The notes beneath the pieces are model-generated. The model saw only the letters and a program-made list of their open reading frames with translations, ran no database searches and was not told the DNA's origin. A program made the translations under genes and the position numbers. This document shows, one piece after another, positions 7,380-16,568 of a stretch of 64,000 nt of DNA (position 1 is its first letter; each line of letters starts with the position of its first letter). This stretch comes from Rhodobacteraceae bacterium S2214 (lineage in GTDB: Bacteria > Pseudomonadota > Alphaproteobacteria > Rhodobacterales > Rhodobacteraceae): assembly GCA_025141675.1 (NCBI GenBank), contig CP081161.1, positions 2,702,001-2,766,000 of the forward strand, written 5' to 3'.

Positions 7380-9632
7380 ATGAAACAGCGCCAAAAAGGC
7401 CGCAACATCAGTCTCTGTTTATCTGGTGGTGGATTCCGTGCGACTTACTTTCACCTTGGGATGATCGATTACCTCCGCAGCACGGGAAGGTTGAGCCAGG
7501 TCAAAAATATCTATGCCGTGTCCGGCGGGAGCATTACAGCGGCATTTCTCGTTCTGAATTGGGACCGCTTCACTGGGACACAGGAAAGTTATGAAAAGGC
7601 CTGCGCGGAGCTGGTTCACTTTGGGCAACGTGATCTGAGAGGGCGGATCATACGTCGATGGATATTGTTCAGTCCACTTCGGTTGGTGCCATTCATTCGA
7701 CACCGGTTTTCGCGCCTTGGGCTGTTGCAACGCTATTACGACCACCTGTTCAACAAAGCCGTGTTACGTGATTTGGCCGTGAGCCCGCAGCAACCTGCTC
7801 TGAAAGTCCTTTCCACCAGCATGACCACCGGGAATCTCTGCTCTTTTGACAGTGCGGGGGTTGAGGTCACGTTCGGGGGGGAGAACCGCCGTTTCACGAC
7901 ACAGCTTGTCCCGTTGTCCTTCGCAGTGGCTGCATCTTCGGCATTTCCGCCAATGTTTCCACCGCTCGAATTAAAGCGAAAAGACATCAATGCCAGCGCT
8001 GAGAAGTTCCAACTCGAAAGCGATTTCCTGACGGATGGTGGTGTCTATGACAACCTCGGAATACGCAAACTGATGCAGTCCGAACCTTCAGAGACGGGCG
8101 ACCGGGTATGCCTCATTTCCGACGCCTCCGGTGCATTTGACTGGAACCCCGACAGCAGTTTTTCCTTTGTTTTCGACCGTACAATCAGGACTACCGATAT
8201 CCTGATGAAGCGTGTGGCGGACCTGGAGGCAGACAATTGGTCTGCGTTGGCCGGTCCAGGTGAGCGGAACCTGATCTACGTCGGAATATCTAATGTGGTT
8301 TCAGCCGAGGATCACGGCGACGCGCAAACATCCGACGTCCAAAAAGCTGTGGCTCAGATCAGAACGGATCTCGATTCCTTTTCGGACATCGAAGTCACGT
8401 CCCTGATACGGCACGGCCATGAAGTCGCCAGAAAAGAGCTGGACCCTTCCGGTCAAGATACGCCACTCGTGGGAACCATTGCAAAAAATTACGGGCAGCG
8501 TCGACTAACCGGCGGCGCCATTCAAAGGAGCGTCAACCACCTTAGACGGTCACGGCGAAGACGCTTTGGCCTTTTTAACCGATCTGATCCGGCAAGCTGG
8601 GCGATTTCACTTGGGTTTCTGATCTTCGCGGCGCTGCCTTTGTTGCCAGCTTACGTGGTAAATCAATCACGGCTTGCAGCTGTGGAGGAAACAAAGCAAC
8701 TGCGCGATGTCATTGAAGGGTTTTCCGAGCCATTCGACGTGAGTTTTGCGACGTCAAGGACTTACAACCCCGCGGCGAGACGCTTCACTGGCCAGATGGC
8801 GTCGTTGCTCACATATGGCCGGGCGACCGTGGCTTTGCCTCCGGATTACGACTTTAGCCCAATCGAAATGAATAGGGCCATTTTGCAGGACCCGAGGAAC
8901 ATCGTAGGGCTGATCAACATCAACGAAACAAGTCTGACCGATTTCCAGAACCTACTTGCCGTTGACGACGCAGATCGGCAAGGTGGCGTGCTGATCTACG
9001 TGCACGACTTCAACACATCGCTGGGCGATTCCATAAAGACGACAGCCTATCTCAACCAAGTATTGGAACTAAACGGAAAAATCGTCCTGTTTTCATGGCC
9101 GTCAGCAGAAAGTGTGATGCGTTACAGCGCTGATGCGCTGACGGCAGAGCGTTCGGCAACACATCTGGCGGGAGTCATACACGCGATCAAGGCGTCCGGG
9201 TATGAAACAATCAATGTGATGGGCGCAGGCCTGGGAGGTGACCTTGTTGCCGCCGCCTTGCCTCTACTTGAGAGCGCAGCCGATGAGGCACCCTTGCTAG
9301 ACGAAGTTGTCTTTCTTTGGCCTCATCGAGACAGCGTGTCGCTGGAAGAAACAGTTGCCGCCGCCGCTGACGTTGCGGGCCGGTTCACGCTCTATACAAC
9401 CCAGGCGAGGTGGGTGAGGTCGTTAAAAGTGTTATCTGGTGAAGGGAACACGAGCGCCCAGCGACAGACGAAAGGATTGACGGGAATCAACACGATCAAC
9501 GTCCAAGGAGATATATGGCCGATTGATGATCTTCGCGAAACTTTGGCCGGCACCGCAGTCGAACTGAGACGTCAACTAAAGCGAGGACAGGATCAGACCT
9601 GGTCTATTGAGGCCGAAAAAGTTGAGGAGTAG
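7380..9632 (+). CDS. Patatin-like phospholipase fused to a hydrolase-like domain
   Basis: A 750-residue two-domain membrane protein. Residues 8-230 are a patatin-type acyl hydrolase: oxyanion loop SGGGFRA (15-21), nucleophile elbow VSGGS with Ser51, and the dyad aspartate in DGG (Asp219). A basic stretch (388-400) precedes a single membrane segment (407-427). Residues 535-720 look like an alpha/beta-hydrolase of the DUF900 type (LIYVHDFNTS at 538-547), but the elbow reads GAGLGG (615-620) with Gly617 where the nucleophile Ser should be, so this half is probably inactive or a binding module. The N-terminal half should hydrolyse phospholipids or other acyl esters at the membrane. Patatins occur as effectors in some defence systems, but no sensor gene is adjacent. 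The gene stands alone. Confidence 0.8.
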   Translation: MKQRQKGRNISLCLSGGGFRATYFHLGMIDYLRSTGRLSQVKNIYAVSGGSITAAFLVLNWDRFTGTQESYEKACAELVHFGQRDLRGRIIRRWILFSPLRLVPFIRHRFSRLGLLQRYYDHLFNKAVLRDLAVSPQQPALKVLSTSMTTGNLCSFDSAGVEVTFGGENRRFTTQLVPLSFAVAASSAFPPMFPPLELKRKDINASAEKFQLESDFLTDGGVYDNLGIRKLMQSEPSETGDRVCLISDASGAFDWNPDSSFSFVFDRTIRTTDILMKRVADLEADNWSALAGPGERNLIYVGISNVVSAEDHGDAQTSDVQKAVAQIRTDLDSFSDIEVTSLIRHGHEVARKELDPSGQDTPLVGTIAKNYGQRRLTGGAIQRSVNHLRRSRRRRFGLFNRSDPASWAISLGFLIFAALPLLPAYVVNQSRLAAVEETKQLRDVIEGFSEPFDVSFATSRTYNPAARRFTGQMASLLTYGRATVALPPDYDFSPIEMNRAILQDPRNIVGLININETSLTDFQNLLAVDDADRQGGVLIYVHDFNTSLGDSIKTTAYLNQVLELNGKIVLFSWPSAESVMRYSADALTAERSATHLAGVIHAIKASGYETINVMGAGLGGDLVAAALPLLESAADEAPLLDEVVFLWPHRDSVSLEETVAAAADVAGRFTLYTTQARWVRSLKVLSGEGNTSAQRQTKGLTGINTINVQGDIWPIDDLRETLAGTAVELRRQLKRGQDQTWSIEAEKVEE

Positions 9633-9640
9633 ACTTTAAT

Positions 9641-9793
9641 CCAACGTAGTCGGCCCATTGCCGACATTAGCCCTACCTTCGGAATGCTGCGTTCGCAGCC
9701 CGCATAGCGGACCTTGGTCGATGTTGCAGGATTTCGGGATGTCCCGATGACTGCATCGCGGGACAAACCACCCTTTCGCTGCGGCTGCGCCAA
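9641..9793. repeat. Dispersed intergenic repeat, copy B
   Basis: Bases 9746-9793 match 14409-14456 at 44 of 48 positions without gaps (shared core GCATCGCGGGACAAA and TTTCGCTGCGGCTG). The preceding part (9641-9715) resembles the TGCAGC...AGCGGAC part of copies A and C more loosely. It fills the gap between the patatin gene and frcA. Confidence 0.75.
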
Positions 9794-9843
9794 TGACCGG
9801 TTTCGGAAATTGACGCTGTAACAATCGACGATAAACATAAAGT

Positions 9844-10611
9844 CTACGGAGCTTCTTTCGCCCCCGTCATAAACGCCACAGCATCTGACATCGTATAGTC
9901 CTTAGGATCAATCACACACAGTCGTTTGCCAAGTCGGTGGACGTGGATTCGGTCTGCGACCTCGAAGACATGGGGCATGTTGTGGCTGATCAGAATGATC
10001 GGAATCCCGCGTGACCGTACATCAAGGATCAGCTCCAGCACCTTGCGCGATTCCTTGACCCCCAGGGCCGCTGTCGGTTCATCAAGGATAATGACTTTCG
10101 ACCCAAACGCAGCCGCGCGGGCTACCGCGACACCTTGGCGCTGACCACCCGAAAGCGTTTCCACCGCTTGGTTGATGTTCTGGATGGTCATCAGCCCAAG
10201 CTCGGATAGCTTATCGCGGGCAAATTCTTCCATCTTTTTCTTATCCAGTTGGTGCAGAACCTTGCCCATGAATCCTGACTTGCGAATTTCGCGGCCCATG
10301 AACATGTTGTCGGCAATCGACAAGGCGGGCGACATGGCAAGGGTCTGGTAGACCGTTTCAATGCCTGCATGACGTGCGTCTATGGGGGATTTGAAGTTGA
10401 CCTTCTGACCCTCCAGATAGACCTCACCGGCATCGGGGACCACGGCCCCAGACAGGGCCTTGATCAGCGATGACTTGCCTGCGCCGTTGTCGCCGATTAC
10501 GGCCATGATCTCGCCGGGATACAGCTCGAAGTCGCAGTGATCGAGGGCCGTGACCTTGCCGTAGCGTTTCACAAGGTTTTTGCCGGACAGGATGGGTTGT
10601 TGCTGTGTCAT
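9844..10611 (-). CDS. frcA: Fructose ABC transporter ATP-binding protein
   Basis: ATPase of a CUT2-type sugar importer, 255 residues with a single nucleotide-binding domain as in FrcA, unlike the double-domain RbsA/MglA. Walker A GDNGAGKSS (40-48), LSGGQ (153-157), Walker B VIILDE (173-178) and the ISHNM switch region are intact. The start at 10611 is fixed by an ATGA overlap with the permease stop. It is the last gene of frcB-frcC-frcA. Confidence 0.92.
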   Translation of the reverse strand: MTQQQPILSGKNLVKRYGKVTALDHCDFELYPGEIMAVIGDNGAGKSSLIKALSGAVVPDAGEVYLEGQKVNFKSPIDARHAGIETVYQTLAMSPALSIADNMFMGREIRKSGFMGKVLHQLDKKKMEEFARDKLSELGLMTIQNINQAVETLSGGQRQGVAVARAAAFGSKVIILDEPTAALGVKESRKVLELILDVRSRGIPIILISHNMPHVFEVADRIHVHRLGKRLCVIDPKDYTMSDAVAFMTGAKEAP

Positions 10612-11678
10612 GACGATACCTTTCTGATCCACTGGTCAAGCGCCACAGCGCCAATGATCAACATGCCGATCAACAGGAAGGTCCATTGCGGATCAGCCCC
10701 TGCCATACGCAGGCCCATTTCGAACACGCCCACGATGAGGGCACCGAAGAATGCGCCGAAAATCGATCCACGACCACCGAACAGAGATATGCCGCCAATC
10801 ACCACCGCCGTGATCGACTGGATGTTCCCGATCACCCCGGTTGATGCCGATGGCGACACCGAGCTGAACCGCCCAATCATCACCCATGCGGCCACCGCGC
10901 AGATCAGGCCAGCCATGATATAAACTGACATGAGGGTTTTGTGGACGTTCACACCGGCCAGTTGAGCGGCCTCTGGGTCATCGCCCACGGCATAAACATG
11001 CCTTCCCCATGCCGTCGCCCGCAACGCATAGGCAAGGGCGACAAAGATCAGGATCATCAAGATCACACCAAAAGTGAAATTCGCCCCGCCGATCTGGATC
11101 TTGTTGCCCAAGAACAAAAGCGCAGGCGCATCGGCGCGCAGATCACTGCTGCGCAGGGTTTCGTTGCGGGAAAACAGATAAGTGGACGCCAGAACAATCT
11201 GCCACATGCCCAAGGTCACGATGAACGGAGGGATTTTGACCCGGCTCACAAGGAACCCGCTGATCGCGCCGATAGCGCCCCCAAAGGCGAGCCCGATCAT
11301 CAGGCTCAGCTCTGCCGGGAGCCCATAACGAAATGTAAATTGCCCCATGATCACCGTACACAGCACCGCAATCGCACCGACAGACAGGTCAATCCCCGCC
11401 GTCAGAATAACAAGGGTCTGCGCGGCAGCAAGAACCCCGACAATTTGCACCTGTTGCAGGATCAAGGTCAGCGTGCCGGCGGAAAAGAACCGCTGGCCAA
11501 GGATCATTCCGAACAGCGCAATCGCTGTGACCAGAATGATCAGGGGAACAAGGGCCGGATTGACATGAAGCGCGTGCTGGACCTTGCCGATCAATCCTCT
11601 TTGTTCGTCGTCGAACTGTGCGAATTGCGTTTCGGTTTTGTCCTTAACCACGTCTTCGTAGCTTTGACTATCGGTCAT
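10608..11678 (-). CDS. frcC: Fructose ABC transporter permease
   Basis: Inner-membrane permease of the sugar importer, 356 residues, CUT2/RbsC type, with about ten hydrophobic segments and the family motif LTAGIDLSVGA in the first half and VIGGISLFGGRGS in the second. A charged N-terminal tail of roughly 45 residues precedes the first segment, as in FrcC. I use the ATG at 11678, preceded by GGGGGGACG, rather than a further upstream ATG at 11726. It overlaps frcA by four bases. Confidence 0.92.
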   Translation of the reverse strand: MTDSQSYEDVVKDKTETQFAQFDDEQRGLIGKVQHALHVNPALVPLIILVTAIALFGMILGQRFFSAGTLTLILQQVQIVGVLAAAQTLVILTAGIDLSVGAIAVLCTVIMGQFTFRYGLPAELSLMIGLAFGGAIGAISGFLVSRVKIPPFIVTLGMWQIVLASTYLFSRNETLRSSDLRADAPALLFLGNKIQIGGANFTFGVILMILIFVALAYALRATAWGRHVYAVGDDPEAAQLAGVNVHKTLMSVYIMAGLICAVAAWVMIGRFSSVSPSASTGVIGNIQSITAVVIGGISLFGGRGSIFGAFFGALIVGVFEMGLRMAGADPQWTFLLIGMLIIGAVALDQWIRKVSS

Positions 11679-11733
11679 TTGCGTCCCCCCAATGTCGTGT
11701 TTTACGAACGGCCGTTGATGGGCCAAGTTGGAA

Positions 11734-11756
11734 ACGGGCAGCCGCGTGCCGCCCGT
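11734..11756 (-). terminator. Hairpin between frcB and frcC
   Basis: Arms ACGGGC and GCCCGT with further pairing inside, followed on the minus strand by TTTCC. Such a hairpin after a binding-protein gene commonly stabilises its mRNA and reduces readthrough into the permease, keeping the binding protein in excess. Confidence 0.5.
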
Positions 11757-11800
11757 CTCGTTGGTTCTTTCAGGATGTTATCACACCTGGGCCGCAGGGC

Positions 11801-12820
11801 TTAGCCCCAGCAGCGATCCGTGCCTTCAGCGACGTCGATAGAGTCGACACCATCCGCAGGCTGATCGGTGACAAGGGACACGCCCGTATCTAGGAAATTC
11901 TTACCCGCAGTGTTTTCTGGCAGTGTGCCATCAGCCGCGTACTGGACAATCGCTTCGATACCCAAAGACGCCATCAACAGAGGATACTGCTGGCTTGTCG
12001 CACCGATCACGCCGTCAGCCACGTTCTGAATGCCCGGGCAACCGCCGTCCACAGACACGATCAACACGTCGTTTTCACGACCGATGGCAGCCAAAGCTTC
12101 ATATGCACCCGCAGCGGCAGGCTCGTTGATAGTGTAGACCACGTTGATCTCAGGATCGACGGCAAGGCAGTTTTCCATCGCTGTACGACCGCCTTCTTCG
12201 TTGCCAGCGGTCACTTCGTTACAGATGATACGCTCGTCTGTTTCGTCGCCCCACTTGTTCACATCAACTGTGTCGATGCCAAAACCTGTCAGGAAACCTT
12301 GGTCGCGCAGAACACCAACGGTTGGCTGGCTGATCGCAAGGTCAAGCATGGCAATTTTCGCGTTTGCCGCGTCATCACCCAGTGTTGCTGCAGCCCACTG
12401 GCCGATCAACTCACCGGCAAGGAAGTTGTCGGTTGCAAACGTCGCGTCAGCTGCGTCAATCGGGTCCAGCGGTGTGTCCAGCGCGATGACGAGAAGGCCA
12501 GCTTCGCGAGCCTGTTCAATCGATGGCACGATAGCCGCGGTGTCGGATGCAGTGATCAGGATACCGGATGCGCCATTAGCGATGCAGGTTTCAATCGCAG
12601 CAACCTGTGCTTCGTTGTCACCATCAACCTGACCCGCGTAGGAGTTCAGTGTGATGCCAGCCGCTTCAGCAGCTGCGGTCGCCCCTTCGCGCATCTTGAC
12701 GAAGAACGGGTTGGTGTCGGTTTTGGTGATCAGGCATGCAGAAGTGGCGTGGCCGTCAGCCATCGCGGAACCAGCGGATGTAATGGCGGCAAGAGCGGTG
12801 CCGATAAGCAACTTTTTCAT
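11801..12820 (-). CDS. frcB: Fructose ABC transporter substrate-binding protein
   Basis: Periplasmic sugar-binding protein of 339 residues. A signal peptide ([13 protein letters not shown] ... AMA, cleavage near residue 20) is followed by [17 protein letters not shown], a segment I recognise from rhizobial FrcB, and the chain ends in the FrcB-like CWG. Further FrcB-like segments are [32 protein letters not shown] and VSVDGGCPG. The ATG at 12820 follows GGGAGGACATC. First gene of the importer, divergent from the ROK regulator. Fructose is the expected ligand by family; mannose and ribose are known secondary ligands of FrcB. Confidence 0.93.
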   Translation of the reverse strand: MKKLLIGTALAAITSAGSAMADGHATSACLITKTDTNPFFVKMREGATAAAEAAGITLNSYAGQVDGDNEAQVAAIETCIANGASGILITASDTAAIVPSIEQAREAGLLVIALDTPLDPIDAADATFATDNFLAGELIGQWAAATLGDDAANAKIAMLDLAISQPTVGVLRDQGFLTGFGIDTVDVNKWGDETDERIICNEVTAGNEEGGRTAMENCLAVDPEINVVYTINEPAAAGAYEALAAIGRENDVLIVSVDGGCPGIQNVADGVIGATSQQYPLLMASLGIEAIVQYAADGTLPENTAGKNFLDTGVSLVTDQPADGVDSIDVAEGTDRCWG

Positions 12821-12992
12821 GATGTCCTCCCAGACGGTTGATTGGTCAGGGCCTCCACCCCAACGAATTTGCGACCGGCACTCACCCATCGCTTGACCCT
12901 AGGAAACGCGATTCTCAGGCACCTGTCAATTAGTTAGTTAACTTTTCTTATTAATCTATTTACCTGCATTGTATGGCTGTTATGGTGGTGTA
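12821..12992. promoter_or_regulatory. Divergent frcB / ROK regulator promoter region
   Basis: A 172-base region between divergent genes. An A/T-rich segment at 12928-12960 contains the overlapping TTAGTTAGTTAACTTTT with the palindrome AGTTAACT (12936-12943), a plausible operator for the ROK protein. Confidence 0.45.
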
Positions 12993-14189
12993 ATGGAAGA
13001 CGGGCTTATCAGATCAATCAGCACGGGCTTAAGCCAGAAGGGTGTTCGGGATCATAACGAACGGCTTTTGCTGTCGCTTCTGCAACGAAATGGTCCGATG
13101 CCAGGCAGCGACCTTTCACGATTGGCCGAGCTTTCCCCGCCCACTGTTTCAAGTATCCTTCGACGCCTTAAAGGAGAGGGGGTTTTGGAAACGGGAGAGC
13201 CGGTTAGGGGCAAGGTTGGGAAGCCGTCTATTCCAATGAAATTGGCGTCAGATGGCGCATTTTCATTCGGTCTCAAGATTGGGCGAAGGTCCACAGATCT
13301 GGTGCTCCTCGATTTGAATGGCAACCTGCGCGAAGAGCGGCAATTGACCTACCCTGTCCCGGTTCCTGATGACATCTTCGATTTTCTGGAAGTTAGCGTT
13401 CGCGACATCATAGATGATATGGAAACAGCGCACGCCGAGCGGATTTGTGGCCTTGGGATCGCGGCCCCGTTTGAGTTATGGAACTGGCCAGACCGGTCCT
13501 TGGACATGTCTGCGGCCTTGTCGCCGTGGGAAGGCATCGACCTGAAAGAGGAAGCCCAATCACGTGTCAGCTTGCCCGTATTACTTTTAAACGACGCCAC
13601 TGCCGCGTGTCAGGCCGAGCACACCTACGGTCGCGGCAAAGAGTTTCGGGACTATGCATATTTCTTCATTGGAGCGTTCATCGGTGGCGGAGTTGTGCTG
13701 AACAATTCGGTCTTTGAGGGACGTCAGGGAAATGCAGGCGCGTTGGGATCACTTCGAAGTATTGGCCCTAACGGAGAAAGCATGCAGTTGGTCGATATGG
13801 CCTCGATCCACCAGTTGGAATTGCGCCTTCGTGAGGTGGATTTGGACCCCCAGCAACTCTGGTCGGACCCAGACAGCTGGCATACCCTTTCACGCTATGT
13901 TGACCCTTGGTTGGGTCAAACAGCACAAGAACTTGCCAAGGCCGCGCTGTCGACCTGCTCGGTCATAGATTTTGAAGCGATCCTAATTGACGGAGCATTT
14001 CCGACCAGTGTGCGCGATGATCTCGTGAGCCGAGTTCGCCGCTACGTCGTAACCCAAGATACACGTGGACTGATCCAACCTAGGATCGAAAGTGGCAGCA
14101 TTGGCGGCAAGGCCCGCGCGATCGGTGCCGCAACCCGGCCGATTGGTGCGCAATTTATGATGCAAGCGAGCGTAGGGATGACGGTTTGA
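12993..14189 (+). CDS. ROK family transcriptional regulator (FrcR-like)
   Basis: Predicted sugar-responsive repressor of the adjacent importer, 398 residues. The N-terminal winged helix (about 20-85; NGPMPGSDLSRLAELSPPTV) is followed by a ROK sugar-kinase-like domain with LLLNDATAAC and FIGAFIGGGVVLN. The usual ROK zinc cysteine cluster (CxCGxxGC) is absent; the corresponding region reads GNAGALGSLRSI, as in some ROK regulators. The ATG at 12993 is chosen over an upstream in-frame start at 12969. Its divergent position from frcB points to local control. Confidence 0.85.
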   Translation: MEDGLIRSISTGLSQKGVRDHNERLLLSLLQRNGPMPGSDLSRLAELSPPTVSSILRRLKGEGVLETGEPVRGKVGKPSIPMKLASDGAFSFGLKIGRRSTDLVLLDLNGNLREERQLTYPVPVPDDIFDFLEVSVRDIIDDMETAHAERICGLGIAAPFELWNWPDRSLDMSAALSPWEGIDLKEEAQSRVSLPVLLLNDATAACQAEHTYGRGKEFRDYAYFFIGAFIGGGVVLNNSVFEGRQGNAGALGSLRSIGPNGESMQLVDMASIHQLELRLREVDLDPQQLWSDPDSWHTLSRYVDPWLGQTAQELAKAALSTCSVIDFEAILIDGAFPTSVRDDLVSRVRRYVVTQDTRGLIQPRIESGSIGGKARAIGAATRPIGAQFMMQASVGMTV

Positions 14190-14226
14190 TCGGCGCGTTT
14201 CAACAAAGCAGCCGTTCATACTCTTT

Positions 14227-14456
14227 GCAGCATCGGTGAGATTGGGCTCGGAGCCGCCCTTAGGTCGGTCGCAGCATCCGTGCAGACCTATATCCTGATA
14301 AAGACGTCGAAGACGGCCCATACCGGACCTTGGCCGACTGTCGCGTCGCTGCAATGCAGCTTCCCTAAAGCGGACGTAGACCCATGCGCGCAGCATTTTG
14401 GCATGCTGGATGACCGCATCGCGGGACAAATCACCATTTCGCTGCGGCTGTGCCAA
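14227..14456. repeat. Dispersed intergenic repeat, copy C
   Basis: The longest copy: its first part matches copy A (4550-4721) and its last 48 bases match copy B (9746-9793) at 44 of 48. It links the other two as one family and sits just after the ROK gene, so copies B and C bracket the whole frc locus. Confidence 0.75.
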
Positions 14457-14958
14457 CGTCTGCTATTCAGTCATGATAGCGCCGCTTTTCAACGCGTGTT
14501 CATCCTCTGGAGACAATTCCGAATAGCTGCGAACGCTGCGCAGATCGCTGAAGAACGCGGCAAGGAACGACGCCGTATACCAGTCATTCATCACGTCGCC
14601 TAAGATCAGACGAAAACGACGGCCGATAGCTTGATCGCAAAGGTAGTCTCGCCCTCAAGAGTGAGGTCTGGGGATCGTGGAAACCCGACGGAGAAGGTAG
14701 AGGAGGCAGATATCAGGATGAGGACGAAATTTTGTGGGCAAAGCGGGCATGGCTGGATAAAATTCTCAAAATTTGCGGCCAGTCCCTAGTATATCAGGTG
14801 AGTTTCTCAAAATATAAATCAACCAAAAGTTATGATGAGACGTCTGGAGTTAGAGAAGTTTATGTTGGCTTGAAAAGGCATAAACAGGATTTCCGTTTCT
14901 GGTTTGCAAAAAAGGCGTCAAAAACGGTCTATTGAAGGGTGATTAGTACGGGGTTGGA
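14457..14958. other. Gene-poor stretch before the HEPN gene
   Basis: No certain gene. From about 14730 the sequence turns A/T-rich like the island genes that follow. A 67-codon frame at 14732-14935 (TTG start, basic, ending ASKTVY) closes 23 bases before the HEPN gene; it has no ATG and no recognisable family, so I leave it as a possible small gene only. Confidence 0.4.
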
Positions 14959-16434
14959 ATGGATTTAGTTGAAAAAATTGCAGTTGAAACTGATGAAGCC
15001 ATGGACAATGGCGATAAAAATGCTCTGCTGGAAGCGATCCAAACCATAGACATTGAACTCTTGAGGGCTCCGGATGCCAGATCGGTACCTATTCTAAATT
15101 ACTGCCGTGCAAACGCCTACTCGGCACTAAAACAACTAAGCCCTGACTACAAAGCAAACCCCTTTGGCTGGCAACAAGCGGAAGTAACCGAAGAAATTCT
15201 GTCATTGAGACGGGCGAGGAAATCAGAGGCGTTTTCTGAACTCGATCTAGTTCGACGTGCTCAAATACTCACAAATCTAGGCAACGCGCTCAATACTGTC
15301 GGGAGATCCATTGATGCAGTCTCAGCTTGGGACGAAGCGCTGGATCTAATTCCCACATTTGCCATGGCGGCAGGAAATCGCGCCTATGGCCTTACTACTT
15401 ACAGTGCTGGGCTCTATGATACCGGTCACCAATGTATTTTCCTTTCTGAAGCACAAAAAGGCTACCAAGGAGCTCTATCTCCAAATGCGTTTTGGGATTC
15501 TGGCTTCCAAAGCGTAGTCGCTGACCAGTTCGCAACCAAGTTGGATGAAATCTCGGAATATCTGGCACAACATTGCCAACTAGATAACTTTGACCCATAT
15601 GATTTCGACTTGGGGCAAACTGATGAAGAGCGACGCTTCAATCAATGGCGGCTTGAAAACAAACTATTTTTAAATCCATTGAACGATCTGGGAGGCTGGC
15701 CGGTGGCAGGGCAGGATGTTTTTCACTTGCCATCCCATACCTACGCTATCGGCGAAGAGCCTCGGTTCGTTAAATTCTTTGATCTCTTAAAGCAGGAATA
15801 TGCTGCAGCATGTGTGCTGCTTTGGGAGGGACGTATCGCCGAATCTGAAGAACACCATGCGGATAAATCTTCTTTAATGTTCGAGCATCATGACTACTCA
15901 GTATCCAGCATTGGTATCGAGAAACAGAAAGCAGCCATGCGTTTAGCATATTCTCTGCTGGATAAAACCGCAGTATTCATCAATGATTTTTTCAAACTTG
16001 GCAAAGACCCAAGCCGCGTATCGTTTCGAAATATTTGGTTTTCCGACCGTGGATGCAAGCAGATTCATACAGCGCTGCCTCAAGAGAACTGGCGATTGCG
16101 AGGGCTATTTTCGTTGTCTCTTGATGTTTACGACACGGACTTGAAAACTATTTCTTCCCCCTTGGCGGCCCGGGCCAATGACGTTCGCAATGCCGCTGAA
16201 CATCGGTTCCTCAGTGTTCATGAATTTGGCATCCCACATGACCGAATTCAGTTATGCGAGTATGTTTCAGAGGCAGAGCTCTACGAATTGAGTTTGCATG
16301 TTATTCGGCTCTCTAGGGCAGCCATCATGGGACTTTCTCTTTCAGTACATCATCATGAAAAATTTTCGAAAAAGGATGATGAGACAATCATCGTACCCAC
16401 CGTTTCTCTTCCCAGAAGGCGGTTTCGCGGTTGA
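14959..16434 (+). CDS. TPR and HEPN domain protein (LA2681-like)
   Basis: A 491-residue protein. Residues 90-150 look like TPR helices (RAQILTNLGNALNTVGR ... AVSAWDEALDLIP). The C-terminal third fits the LA2681-type HEPN domain, with the ribonuclease motif R410NAAEH415 (RxxxxH) in an all-helical context. HEPN proteins with an intact RxxxxH are usually RNases used in toxin-antitoxin or phage-defence settings. It lies 134 bases before a nuclease-like gene in the same direction in an A/T-rich island, which fits a defence role. Its trigger and target are not known from the sequence. Confidence 0.75.
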   Translation: MDLVEKIAVETDEAMDNGDKNALLEAIQTIDIELLRAPDARSVPILNYCRANAYSALKQLSPDYKANPFGWQQAEVTEEILSLRRARKSEAFSELDLVRRAQILTNLGNALNTVGRSIDAVSAWDEALDLIPTFAMAAGNRAYGLTTYSAGLYDTGHQCIFLSEAQKGYQGALSPNAFWDSGFQSVVADQFATKLDEISEYLAQHCQLDNFDPYDFDLGQTDEERRFNQWRLENKLFLNPLNDLGGWPVAGQDVFHLPSHTYAIGEEPRFVKFFDLLKQEYAAACVLLWEGRIAESEEHHADKSSLMFEHHDYSVSSIGIEKQKAAMRLAYSLLDKTAVFINDFFKLGKDPSRVSFRNIWFSDRGCKQIHTALPQENWRLRGLFSLSLDVYDTDLKTISSPLAARANDVRNAAEHRFLSVHEFGIPHDRIQLCEYVSEAELYELSLHVIRLSRAAIMGLSLSVHHHEKFSKKDDETIIVPTVSLPRRRFRG

Positions 16435-16568
16435 AAAATGTCTCAATCAAAATTTGATGCACTTTGAATCCGAGGCTCACTTGCACGTTTTGCTTCAATG
16501 AAGACTTGGGTTTAGCTTGAAGCAAGAAAAGACCAACTAAAGACGCATACAGCTTAGAAAGGTTTTGG

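Noticed and set aside
10941..11804. Long plus-strand frame of 287 codons opposite frcC
   Set aside because: Shadow of the permease gene; composition is charged and without domains.
13983..14456. Minus-strand frame of 157 codons
   Set aside because: Overlaps the end of the ROK gene and repeat copy C.
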